A DNA stretch of 64,000 bases, taken from the NCBI GenBank assembly GCA_963717155.1, contig OY970326.1, forward strand, positions 1,178,001-1,242,000, read 5' to 3'. Source of the stretch: G963717155 sp963717155 (GTDB taxonomy: Bacteria; Actinomycetota; Thermoleophilia; Gaiellales; JALYLC01). The notes below the pieces were generated by a model. It was not told where the DNA came from, did no database searches, and saw nothing but the letters and a program-made list of their open reading frames with translations. A program made the translations under genes and the position numbers. Below are positions 17,126 through 24,786 of the stretch, in pieces. Within the stretch, counting starts at the first letter, position 1. Each line of letters opens with the position of its first letter.

Positions 17126-17985
17126 GCGGTTGCGATGCCCACCACCAGCGCGGTGCCCCACGCGATCGTCGGCGCGATGCGCGCGGACGGCAGGCCGTGC
17201 GCTCCGGCCATGGTGAGGGTCGAGAGCCCGGTCGCCATGCCGGCCTGCAGCAGGAACGGGCGCGGAACGAAGATGAATGGCGTGGTTGCGAGCAGCAGGG
17301 CGGGCGAGAGGCCGAGGCGCAGGCCGAGCGCCGCGAACGTGTCGCGGTCGGGACGCTTCGGCGCGTTCGCGAGGACGATGCCGAAGGCGAAGAACGCGGG
17401 TCCGGCAGTCGCAAGAGCGATCCAGCCTGCGGTCGAGCTGAGCACGCCGGACTGCGGCAGTCCGGAGAACGCCCAGGCGAGGCCCAGCGCGATCGCGGGG
17501 AGGTAGTGGTTGTGGCGGACGGATGCGAGCAGGCCGACCCTTGCGCCGTTCGGGCGGCCCGCCGCGGCGACCGAGCCACCGACGACCAGGTTGTGTGGCC
17601 CCGACGCGACCGACGAGTAGAGCAACGCGGACGGGAGGGCGCCCGAACCGAGCACCGCGACCGCGACCGGGAGCCCGAGCCATCCGCTGTTCGGCCAGAA
17701 CGCGGACAGCGTGAACGCCGCCCGCTCGCCGTGGTCGGCGAAACGCCGTCGGGCGTACGTGCGGGCCGCGACCGCGGTCAGCGAGAGGCATGCGATCGCG
17801 ACGCCCACGGCAAGGCCGGCGCTTCTCACCGGCGCGCCCGAGAGCACGATCACGACCAGCGGGATCCCAGTCCAGTAGAGGACGCGCTGGATGCTGTCAG
17901 CGAGCGGTTGCAGATCCGAGCGCCGTGCCAGCGCGAGCCCGGGAAGCGCGCAGCCTGCGGTCATCAAGAGCAGGGCAAGGCGCAT
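17107..17985 (-). CDS. AEC (auxin efflux carrier)-family permease
   Basis: A 292-residue protein with eight to ten hydrophobic helices and the Mem_trans family pattern: FWPNSGWLGLPVAVAVLG (the conserved N-G-x-G-L-P element) and TMAGAHGLPSARIAP near the C-terminus. Known AEC members carry malate, other organic acids or auxin-like acids. It heads a leftward group with the two hydrolases, so the substrate may be a hydrolysis product. ATG at 17985. Confidence 0.8.
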   Translation of the reverse strand: MRLALLLMTAGCALPGLALARRSDLQPLADSIQRVLYWTGIPLVVIVLSGAPVRSAGLAVGVAIACLSLTAVAARTYARRRFADHGERAAFTLSAFWPNSGWLGLPVAVAVLGSGALPSALLYSSVASGPHNLVVGGSVAAAGRPNGARVGLLASVRHNHYLPAIALGLAWAFSGLPQSGVLSSTAGWIALATAGPAFFAFGIVLANAPKRPDRDTFAALGLRLGLSPALLLATTPFIFVPRPFLLQAGMATGLSTLTMAGAHGLPSARIAPTIAWGTALVVGIATAWAAFS

Positions 17986-18027
17986 CCACCGCAGTTTATG
18001 CGTGGTAGTGGTGGCGTTACGGCTGTG

Positions 18028-18240
18028 TCAGGCCGCGCGGCGCACGTCGAACTCCGCGACGGCGTCCCAGGCCTCGCGGCTGCGGAGCGAACGTACCTCG
18101 GCCTCGTGGCAGTGGCGCGCGATGCGCCGCCGCCAGCGCTCGATGGCGATGATCCCGAGGATTGCCGGTCCGAAGGCGATCAGGGCTCCTGCGATCATGG
18201 CGGCGATTTCTGCGGCGGCACGCGAACTCCTGCGAGTCAT
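18028..18240 (-). CDS. Small single-pass membrane protein (70 aa)
   Basis: A 70-residue protein with one hydrophobic helix (about residues 11-31, AAMIAGALIAFGPAILGIIAI) followed by a strongly basic segment (ERWRRRIARH) and a soluble tail. ATG at 18240 with GAGGGGGA upstream. No family recognised. The gene is upstream of, and on the same strand as, the AEC transporter, 42 bp away. Confidence 0.5.
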   Translation of the reverse strand: MTRRSSRAAAEIAAMIAGALIAFGPAILGIIAIERWRRRIARHCHEAEVRSLRSREAWDAVAEFDVRRAA

Positions 18241-18294
18241 GCAGGACAAAATCCCCCTCAGGAGTCGCCCCGGCCACGCCGATAGCAGCGCTAG

Positions 18295-18834
18295 ATGATC
18301 GAGTCGCGGACGCTGGAGTCGAGCCTGCCCGGAGTGGTTCCCCACGTCGGCGTGGCGACGCTCGTCCGCGTCGACGGCAGCACCCAGATGACGATGTGCC
18401 GCGCGCTCGGCCGCAACCGGGTCGCGCTCGTCTCGAAGCGCGCCGTGCCGGTCGGCGAGGAGGTGCGCTTCGAGATCGATGTCGAGGGCGGACTCGTCAG
18501 CGGCACTGGACGTGTGGAGCGCATGCACGAGGGTGCGACGATCGATGGCGCGGCCGAGCCGTGGGTCGTGATCGACGTCGAGGCGATGGAGCGCGGCTCG
18601 GTTCCGCGCCTGCTCCGGCTCATCTTCCGCGACAGCTACCTGCAGTACGCGGCCTCGCGACCCGAGCTGCGGCTGCCGAAGCCGCTGACCGTCGACGAGA
18701 CGCGCGAGCGTCTGCGCACGCCGCCTCCATGGCGCCAGAAGCCGAAGACCGAGGCTGGCGACAAGCCCAAGGGACGCCCGCGCGTCGGCCGCTACGCCGA
18801 ACCTGAGCCGTCCGACCGCTGGCGTCTTCGGTAG
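18295..18834 (+). CDS. PilZ-like domain protein
   Basis: A 179-residue protein. Residues about 15-115 look like a small beta-barrel of the PilZ type: alternating strands (MTMCRALGRNRVALVSKRAVPVGEEVRFEIDV, then VSGTGRVERMHEG and WVVIDVEAMERG). The canonical RxxxR and D/NxSxxG c-di-GMP residues are not clear, so ligand binding is doubtful. The last 45 residues are Lys/Arg/Pro-rich and probably disordered. Convergent with glpX. The window also has GGDEF/EAL genes and a better PilZ protein at 46155. Confidence 0.5.
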   Translation: MIESRTLESSLPGVVPHVGVATLVRVDGSTQMTMCRALGRNRVALVSKRAVPVGEEVRFEIDVEGGLVSGTGRVERMHEGATIDGAAEPWVVIDVEAMERGSVPRLLRLIFRDSYLQYAASRPELRLPKPLTVDETRERLRTPPPWRQKPKTEAGDKPKGRPRVGRYAEPEPSDRWRLR

Positions 18835-18840
18835 GTCGGC

Positions 18841-19830
18841 TCAGCCGTAGCGCTCGCCGGCGATCGAGCGCAGCTTCGCGCGGTCGTGCCGCGCGTGCAC
18901 GATGCGCACCGTCCCGGAGCTTGCCCGCATGACCATCGAGTGGGTCGATGCCCCGCCGCGGTCGTACCGGACGCCGTCGAGCAGGTTCCCGTCGGTCACG
19001 CCCGTGGCGGCGAAGAAGCAGTTCTCGCCCGCGACGAGGTCGTCGAGATGCAGGATCCGGTCGAGGTCGTAGCCGGCGGCCCGCGCGCGGCTCGCCTCTC
19101 CCTCGTCGCGCGGCCACAGGCGCCCCATGATCGTCCCACCGAGGCACTTGATCGCGGTCGCCGAGAGCACGCCCTCCGGGGTTCCGCCGATGCCCCACAG
19201 GAGATCGATGCCGGTGCCGTCGCGCGCGGCGAGCAGCGCGCCGGCGACGTCGCCGTCGGAGATGAAGCGGATGCGAGAACCCGCGCGGCGAATCTTCTCG
19301 ACCATCTCCGCGTGTCGCGGCCGGTCGAGCAGCACGACCATCAGGTCGCCGACGAGCACGCCGCGCTTGTCCGCGATCCGGCGCAGGACGTCCTCGATCG
19401 GATCCTCGAGCGAGAGGAGATCGGCGATATCGGGGCCGCCGGCCATCTTCTCCATGTAGACGCACGGGCCCGGGTCGAACATCGCGCCCTGCTCGGCGAT
19501 CGCGACGACCGCGAGCGCGTTCGGCATCCCGCGCGCCACGAGCGTCGTGCCCTCGAGCGGATCGACCGCCACGTCGACGCGCGGACCAGAGCCGTCGCCG
19601 ACGTGCTCGCCGTTGTAGAGCATGGGCGCCTCGTCCTTCTCGCCCTCGCCGATCACGACGACGCCGTCCATCGCGACTGTGTCGAACATGTTGCGCATCG
19701 CGTCGACGGCCGCCTGATCCGCGGCGATCTTGTCGCCCGCGCCCACGAGGCGGGCGGCTGCGAGCGCGGCGGCCTCGGTGACGCGTACGAGCTCGAGGGC
19801 GAGATTGCGATCGGGCATCGATGCGTTCAT
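18841..19830 (-). CDS. glpX: Class II fructose-1,6-bisphosphatase GlpX
   Basis: A 329-residue enzyme that dephosphorylates fructose 1,6-bisphosphate in gluconeogenesis. Family blocks: RNLALELVRVTEAAALAAARLVGAGDK at the N-terminus, GEGEKDEAPMLYNGE (metal ligands), DVAVDPLEGTTLVARG (metal/phosphate site), ISDGDVAGAL, GIGGTPEGVL and TGVTDGNLLDGVRYD. I chose the ATG at 19830 because it puts the conserved N-terminal block about eight residues from the start. The frame stays open to 19872. Divergent from the PLP enzyme with a 40-bp gap. Confidence 0.95.
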   Translation of the reverse strand: MNASMPDRNLALELVRVTEAAALAAARLVGAGDKIAADQAAVDAMRNMFDTVAMDGVVVIGEGEKDEAPMLYNGEHVGDGSGPRVDVAVDPLEGTTLVARGMPNALAVVAIAEQGAMFDPGPCVYMEKMAGGPDIADLLSLEDPIEDVLRRIADKRGVLVGDLMVVLLDRPRHAEMVEKIRRAGSRIRFISDGDVAGALLAARDGTGIDLLWGIGGTPEGVLSATAIKCLGGTIMGRLWPRDEGEASRARAAGYDLDRILHLDDLVAGENCFFAATGVTDGNLLDGVRYDRGGASTHSMVMRASSGTVRIVHARHDRAKLRSIAGERYG

Positions 19831-19870
19831 GGCGTGAGAGCGTACACCGCGGGGGCTACCATGGCCGCCC

Positions 19871-21121
19871 ATGACGCCAGTGACTTCCCGCTTCGACGTG
19901 CATGCAACCCGCTCCCGTTTCCCTGCGCTCGCCGCGCGTGAGGACGGTCGTCCGATTGCCTACCTCGACGGGCCGGGAGGATCGCAGGTTCCCCGCGAGG
20001 TGCTCGACGCGATGCAGACGTACCTCGAGCGTGACAACGCGAACCTCGGGGGAGCCTTCCGCGCGAGCCGCGCGTCCGATGGCGTGATCGAGGCGGGGCG
20101 GGAGGCAATCGCCGACTTCGTGGGCGGCCATCCCGACGAGATCGCGTTCGGCGCGAACATGACGACGCTCAACTTCCTGCTCGCGCACGCGGTGGCGCGC
20201 ACGCTCGAGCCCGGCGACGAGATCGTGACGACCTGGCTCGACCACGACGCGAACGTCTCGCCGTGGTTGCTCGTCGCACAGGACCGCGGACTCGTCGTGC
20301 GTCAGCTCGACGTCGTCGAGGCCGACCTCGATCTCGACCTCGACGCACTCGAGGACATGGTCAACGAGCGGACGAAGATCGTCGCGTTCACGCTGGCGTC
20401 GAACGCCGTCGGGACGATCCCGGATGCGCGCCGCGTCGCCGAGATCGCCCATCGTGTCGGAGCGCTCGCGTGGGCCGACGCCGTGCACTACGCCCCGCAT
20501 CGCCGGATCGACGTCGCCGCGCTGGGCGTCGACGTGCTGCTGTGCTCGCCGTACAAGTTCTTCGGTCCCCATCTCGGCTGCGCCTGGGGGCGCCGCGAGC
20601 TGCTCGAGGCGTGGCCTGCCGATCGCGTGCGTCCGGCAGAGGAGCACCCTCCGGGACACCGCTTCGAGACGGGGACGCAGAGCCACGAGGCGATCGCCGC
20701 CGCGACCGCCGCCGTCGATTACCTCGCGTCGCTTGGCGAGGGTGCCGACCGTCGTGCGCAGCTCGACGACGCCTACGCGCAGATCAGAGCACACGAGGAC
20801 GATCTATCCGCCCATGCCCTGAGCCGCCTGTCGGCGATCCCGGGGCTACGCGTCTACGGCATCGCGGATCCTGCTGCGGTCGGGCGTCGCACGGCGACGT
20901 TCTGCGTCACGCTCGAGGGCCATACGCCGAGGGCGCTCGCGGAGGCGCTGGGTGCCGAGTCGATCGCGAGCTGGGACGGCAACTACTACGCGCTGTCGAT
21001 CATGCAGCGGCTCGGGCTCGAGGAGCACGGGGGCGGCCTCCGCATCGGGTTCCTGCATTACACGACCCGCGACGAGGTCGATCGGGCGCTCGACATCGTC
21101 GAGCGTCTGGCCAGCGGCTGA
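19871..21121 (+). CDS. Cysteine desulfurase-like class V aminotransferase (SufS-like PLP enzyme)
   Basis: A 416-residue PLP-dependent protein. The PLP lysine is in CSPYKFFGPHLG at about residue 229, with the preceding ADAVHYAPHRRIDV block that binds the cofactor. The N-terminus AYLDGPGGSQVPREVLDAM and the TWLDHDANVSPW segment (where SufS has the EHHAN histidine) fit the VC1184-type subfamily of cysteine desulfurase-like proteins. The active-site cysteine of true SufS is not evident. Sulfur transfer is therefore not assured. ATG at 19871. Confidence 0.85.
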   Translation: MTPVTSRFDVHATRSRFPALAAREDGRPIAYLDGPGGSQVPREVLDAMQTYLERDNANLGGAFRASRASDGVIEAGREAIADFVGGHPDEIAFGANMTTLNFLLAHAVARTLEPGDEIVTTWLDHDANVSPWLLVAQDRGLVVRQLDVVEADLDLDLDALEDMVNERTKIVAFTLASNAVGTIPDARRVAEIAHRVGALAWADAVHYAPHRRIDVAALGVDVLLCSPYKFFGPHLGCAWGRRELLEAWPADRVRPAEEHPPGHRFETGTQSHEAIAAATAAVDYLASLGEGADRRAQLDDAYAQIRAHEDDLSAHALSRLSAIPGLRVYGIADPAAVGRRTATFCVTLEGHTPRALAEALGAESIASWDGNYYALSIMQRLGLEEHGGGLRIGFLHYTTRDEVDRALDIVERLASG

Positions 21122-21143
21122 TCGCTATGATCCTGGCCACCGC

Positions 21144-21227
21144 GCGGATGTGGCGGAATTGGTAGACGCGCACGGTTCAGGTCCGTGTGGGCGAAAGCTC
21201 GTGGAGGTTCAAGTCCTCTCATCCGCA
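21144..21227 (+). tRNA. tRNA-Leu (anticodon CAG)
   Basis: An 84-base type II tRNA. Acceptor stem GCGGATG pairs with CATCCGC. D-arm GGCGGAATTGGTAGACGC is the usual leucine form. The anticodon loop TTCAGGT sits between CACGG and CCGTG, giving CAG. A long variable arm (GGGCGAAAGCTC) and a T-arm with GGTTCAAGTCC follow. CCA is not encoded. A possible -10 hexamer TATGAT lies at 21126-21131. The 3' side is followed by low-GC sequence, a common integration context. Confidence 0.95.
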
Positions 21228-21296
21228 TTGGCTCAACCATCAGGTTAGGCCCGTTGAATCGCAGATCACATGTCCTCCGGCGCCTAGTCTGCGAGC

Positions 21297-22106
21297 ATGG
21301 TCACGACGCACGAGTATTCGGTTGAGGAACGAGTTGGGGCGGAGGGCGAGAGACGCTTCGTCCCCCTCTGCGCCTGTGGGTGGCAGGGTGTGCCGAGCAC
21401 CGGGGTCAACGCCGAAGTACTTGCCCGGGGCTGCGGCGACTTACACGTTGAAGGTGAGAGCACGTCGCCCCCGGTTGATGCGAGCGCGACACGCCCGCTA
21501 GAGCTCTGGCTGGGTATCGTCCAGCTGGAGGCGCGCGAGGGAAGCGAGCTGTTCGACTCGGCCTACGGGGCCGTCGTAAACGTCGTGTCGCTGGCCGCGG
21601 GCGCAGCGGACTACGCGCGGCGGGTGTCGGCCTTCTTTGACGCGCGGGGGGTGAACGTTGTCGAGTTCTCGGACGTTGAGGCGCTTCCGGAGCAGCATGA
21701 AGCTGACGAAGGGTCCGATGCCATCCTGACTCTCGCTGCGTCGGCCAAGGTGTCGGGTGACGTCGAGTGCGGCCCTTACCACCTGTTCAACGCGAATTGG
21801 GAATCCGAAGGCCAGATCACCGTTTCCGACGAAGCTGGGATCGAAGAAGTGTTGGCTCGGCTTACGGAGTACGCGCGCGACTGGCTCGTCAGTGGGCTCG
21901 ACCGCTACGCCAACGGATTCGAGATCGGAACGCTCGGGATCGTATTCGATGTCCGGTCGGCCGACGGCGAGCGCTTAGGAGCTGGCTACATATGCTCAGA
22001 CGGCCGCCCGTCGGTGCACGAGGCGCTGTTCCGAGAAGCTGCGCTTCACGCCGAAGAGCTACAGGACGAAGCGAACGACGCGACCGACGAGGACCGTAGT
22101 GCTTGA
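21297..22106 (+). CDS. Hypothetical protein beside tRNA-Leu (269 aa)
   Basis: Not recognised. A 269-residue acidic protein with a short N-terminal part containing CACGWQG (two cysteines, possibly metal-binding), a middle region that looks like an alpha/beta domain (ELWLGIVQLEAREGSELFDSAYGAVVNVV) and a C-terminus rich in Glu/Asp. No signal peptide or membrane helix. Codon use is visibly less GC-biased than in the neighbours (TAT, GTT, ACA and GAA appear often), and it lies 70 bp from a tRNA gene. Both suggest recent acquisition. ATG at 21297. Confidence 0.6.
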   Translation: MVTTHEYSVEERVGAEGERRFVPLCACGWQGVPSTGVNAEVLARGCGDLHVEGESTSPPVDASATRPLELWLGIVQLEAREGSELFDSAYGAVVNVVSLAAGAADYARRVSAFFDARGVNVVEFSDVEALPEQHEADEGSDAILTLAASAKVSGDVECGPYHLFNANWESEGQITVSDEAGIEEVLARLTEYARDWLVSGLDRYANGFEIGTLGIVFDVRSADGERLGAGYICSDGRPSVHEALFREAALHAEELQDEANDATDEDRSA

Positions 22107-22546
22107 CCACGGCGGCGAGAGGGAGCCTTGGCTCGGGAGGCAAGGACGAGATCCGTACCCAGGGTCAGATCGAAACGTTCCGGGACCTCGCGAACCGAAT
22201 CGACCAGAGCGTCATGAACGAGAACGCGCTATCCGCGTTGGAGATCGATCATGTTCCTCGCCTACCGCGACATGGAGCTCGGGCAAGCCGCGTCTGGGTC
22301 ACCGCACAGCCACCACCGTTCCGGTCGGCCGGTCGCCGATGACGATCGCGCCGGAGGTCGTCTCGAGGCGCGTGCTCGCGGCCGTCGTGTGTCGCGTGTG
22401 GTCGAACGCGCGCGCGTACACGCGTGGCGTCGTGGCGACGCTCGCGTGGCAGAGCTTGCGGCCCTACGCGTGTGAGCGGCGTGCGATCCAGGAGCGAGGC
22501 AGTTTTGAATCGCGCGCTCGGGAGCGATCGAGTCTCGGCGAGTGCG
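22107..22546. other. Intergenic stretch with possible gene debris
   Basis: No convincing gene. A short open frame from TTG 22103 to 22342 contains a plausible coding-like segment (KDEIRTQGQIETFRDLANRID) but loses protein character after about 22250, which suggests the remnant of a gene. Composition is mixed, with atypical codons continuing from the preceding unknown gene. No repeat or hairpin stands out. Confidence 0.35.
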
Positions 22547-23083
22547 CTATGGCTGTGCGCTCGTCGGGGGTGGGGGCCAGACGGGCGCGGTGACGACGCC
22601 CGGTAGGGCCTTCTCGTAGAGCTGTGCGAGGCGGTCGAGTTCCCGCGGGGTGAGGCGCTCGAGGAAGAGCTCGCGCACTGTCGCGTGGTGGATGATTTGT
22701 GTGCGTCGCAGCGCCTCGAGTCCGGGTCTAGTCAGTGCGGCGAGCGCCGCGCGCCCGTCCGCCAGGTCCGGCTCGCGGCGAACGAGGCCGCGTTCCTCGA
22801 GGCGTGACACGACTCGGGTGATTCCGCTCGGGGTCAGCATTCGTCGGACGCCTAGTTCGCTCATGCGCAGTCGGAATTGAGGGGCGCTCACGAGCGTGAT
22901 CAAGATGCCGTAGTCGGCGAGAGACAGGTCGCCGTGCTGCTGGAGGCGGCGGTCGATCTCGCGCGTGGTGGTCTCGTGCAGGCGGAGTAGCCCGCGCCAT
23001 GCGCGGAATTCCTCCTCGGTGAAGGCGTCGGGTTCGGGGAGGTCGTCGAGCCAGCGTTCGGGGTCGTCCGTATTACTTGACAT
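22547..23083 (-). CDS. MarR-family transcriptional regulator
   Basis: A 178-residue regulator. Winged helix-turn-helix in residues about 45-135: LADYGILITLVSAPQFRLRMSELG, then the recognition region TPSGITRVVSRLEERGLVRRE, then the wing DLADGRAALAALTRPG. An extra acidic/Trp-rich N-terminus (about 40 residues) precedes it. The ATG at 23083 lies within one of two matching palindromes (23074-23092 and 23108-23126), so it probably represses itself and the divergent cupin gene. A small phenolic or lipophilic ligand is typical for the family. The actual ligand is unknown. Confidence 0.9.
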   Translation of the reverse strand: MSSNTDDPERWLDDLPEPDAFTEEEFRAWRGLLRLHETTTREIDRRLQQHGDLSLADYGILITLVSAPQFRLRMSELGVRRMLTPSGITRVVSRLEERGLVRREPDLADGRAALAALTRPGLEALRRTQIIHHATVRELFLERLTPRELDRLAQLYEKALPGVVTAPVWPPPPTSAQP

Positions 23084-23092
23084 GGTGAAGTA
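23074..23092. promoter_or_regulatory. MarR operator copy 1 (TACTT-N9-AAGTA)
   Basis: TACTTG...GTGAAGTA, a 19-bp inverted repeat that covers the start codon of the MarR gene. The same outer sequence and spacing recur at 23108-23126. The centres are 34 bp apart, about three helical turns, so dimers could bind on one face of the DNA. Confidence 0.65.
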
Positions 23093-23107
23093 AATCTCCT
23101 ACGATTT

Positions 23108-23126
23108 TACTTGCGCGTGTGAAGTA
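23108..23126. promoter_or_regulatory. MarR operator copy 2 (TACTT-N9-AAGTA)
   Basis: Second copy of the TACTTG...GTGAAGTA palindrome, 27 bp before the cupin gene ATG and its GGAGAGGAG ribosome site. Its position would block cupin transcription when occupied. The repeat is in an AT-rich patch that likely also holds the promoters. Confidence 0.65.
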
Positions 23127-23152
23127 TATCCGGTCGGAGAGGAGACGCGAAC

Positions 23153-23623
23153 ATGACGACGCTCCCGTACAGGGTTCTCGCCCCAAACGAGGGGCTTCGG
23201 CTCCAGTCCGGCCCCGGACGTGACCTCATCTTCAAGGTCACCGGCGAGGACACCGGCGGCGCGTTCGACTACTTCATCGTCGAGGTCGCACCGAACGGCG
23301 GCCCGCCCCTGCATGTCCACCACAAGCAGGAGGAGACGATCCACGCTCTGAAAGGACGCTACAAGATCCAGATCGGCGAGGACAGCTTCACCTGCGAGGA
23401 AGGAGGCTTCGTCTACCTCCCGTCGACCGTGCCCCACGCCTTCCTCAACCTGACCGACGAACCCGGCGAGGTGATCGTGGTCTACACCCCCGGCGGCGGC
23501 CACAAGTTCTACGAAGAGCTCGGCCCCGCGACCAGAAGCGGGAGAGCCGACCGGACGGAAATCGCAGCGATCTTCGACAAGTACGACATGACGCTGCTCG
23601 GACCGCCGCTCAGCCCCGACTGA
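23153..23623 (+). CDS. Cupin-domain protein
   Basis: A 156-residue single-domain cupin. Motif 1 is GGPPLHVHHKQEETIHALKG with His-His/Glu ligands (about residues 55-70), and motif 2 is GGFVYLPSTVPHAFLNLTDEPG with the third histidine. Such proteins can be dioxygenases, isomerases or small-molecule binders; the sequence does not tell which. It is transcribed away from a MarR regulator with operators in between. A hairpin follows the stop. Confidence 0.85.
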   Translation: MTTLPYRVLAPNEGLRLQSGPGRDLIFKVTGEDTGGAFDYFIVEVAPNGGPPLHVHHKQEETIHALKGRYKIQIGEDSFTCEEGGFVYLPSTVPHAFLNLTDEPGEVIVVYTPGGGHKFYEELGPATRSGRADRTEIAAIFDKYDMTLLGPPLSPD

Positions 23624-23651
23624 GAGCCGCACCCGATCCCCGATCCACCCC

Positions 23652-23679
23652 GGGGAGGCCCGGCTCGCGCGGCCTCCCT
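23652..23679 (+). terminator. Hairpin after the cupin gene
   Basis: GGGAGGCC pairs with GGCCTCCC over a 10-base GC-rich loop, 29 bp after the cupin stop. No T-tract. Likely the terminator. Confidence 0.5.
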
Positions 23680-23834
23680 GGTGCTTCGTCACCCGCAGGC
23701 TGGGCTCCGGTGCAGCGGGGCACTGACGCGGTTCGCAGCCCGACCGCTGGAACTAGCCGGAGCGCCACCAGGCGGCGGCGCGCTCCCTGGCTTCGCAGTG
23801 GGCAGCTCGATCCGGTGCCCAGTACAGAACTTCG

Positions 23835-24490
23835 TCAGCCGGCTTGCGGACTCCCGGCGTTGATCGCCCATTGGGCGGCGAACGCCCGTTGTGTATGCGG
23901 GCCGCGCTTCGCCGCGGGCGACATAGTCAGCCAGCTTCGGAAACTCGTCCAGCAGGCCCGAGGGTCTCAGCCTGAGCAAGCACCGACACCATCATGAGGT
24001 CGCCCGCGCTGAAGGCTCCATCGAGCCAGTCGGCATCGCCCAAGCGGGCCGAAAGCTGGACCAGTCGATCGCGAATGCGGTCCTTGACCAGAGGCAGGCG
24101 CTCTTCGGCCCAGGGCTTGTCGCCCTCCGCGAACTTGGCGGTCACGAGTTCGAGGATCGGCGGCTCCACGGTGTTCAGCGCGGCAAACATCCAGGTGATG
24201 GCCCGCGCCCGCGCATTGGCATCGTCCGGGAACAGGCCCGCATGGTGTTCGGCGATGTGGAAGATGATCGCGCCTGTCTCGAACAGGACAAGCTCGCCTT
24301 CTTCATAGGTCGGAATCAGGCCGAAGGGATGAAGGCGCAGATGCGCGGCTTCCTCTCTTGCACGGAGCGAAACGAGCCGGACCTCGTAGGGCTGGCCCAC
24401 CTCTTCGAGCGCCCAGCGAACGCGCGTATCGCGCGCCAGGCCCATGCCGCCGTCGGGCGACCGCTCAAAGGCGGTGATGACGATGGTCAT
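23835..24490 (-). pseudogene. Glutathione S-transferase family protein with two apparent frameshifts
   Basis: Joined frames give about 218 residues. The thioredoxin-like N-terminal domain (TRVRWALEEVGQPYEVRLVSLRAREEAAHLRLHPFGLIPTYE, then ELVLFETGAIIFHIAEHH) is intact to about 23975. The helical C-terminal domain continues in other frames as LRPSGLLDEFPKLADYVARGEARPAY and then FAAQWAINAGSPQAG, ending at 23835. So two indels lie near 23970 and 23890. Such GSTs are commoner in proteobacteria than actinobacteria, and glutathione is not the usual actinobacterial thiol. Transfer followed by decay is likely. The gene is isolated. Confidence 0.7.
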
Positions 24491-24786
24491 CGTGAGACGC
24501 TCCTCGGGTTCTCCGCCGCGGCGTCATCCACGTCGGTCACGAGCTCGTCCGGTTGCTCGGACGCGCCGGCGAGGGGCAGAAGCAGCGAGGACGCTGCTTT
24601 GCGCATCGGACGATCTCCTCGTCTCGCGGTCAGGGTCATCGGCATAGGGACTCGCCCCACGTCGGAAACTCATCGCTGGGCGCTGGGTCGCCAGAGGCTA
24701 CGCAGCTCGTGCGCCACACGGGCCGCGAAGCGCTCCCGCCCTCGAACGGCGCGGGCCTGGTCCGCTCGGCCGTCGACGGACCCTCA
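24491..24786. other. Gene-free stretch between the GST remnant and the ABC permease
   Basis: I see no coding region, RNA gene or clear repeat here. Short open frames have arginine-rich, shadow-like translations. Confidence 0.4.
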
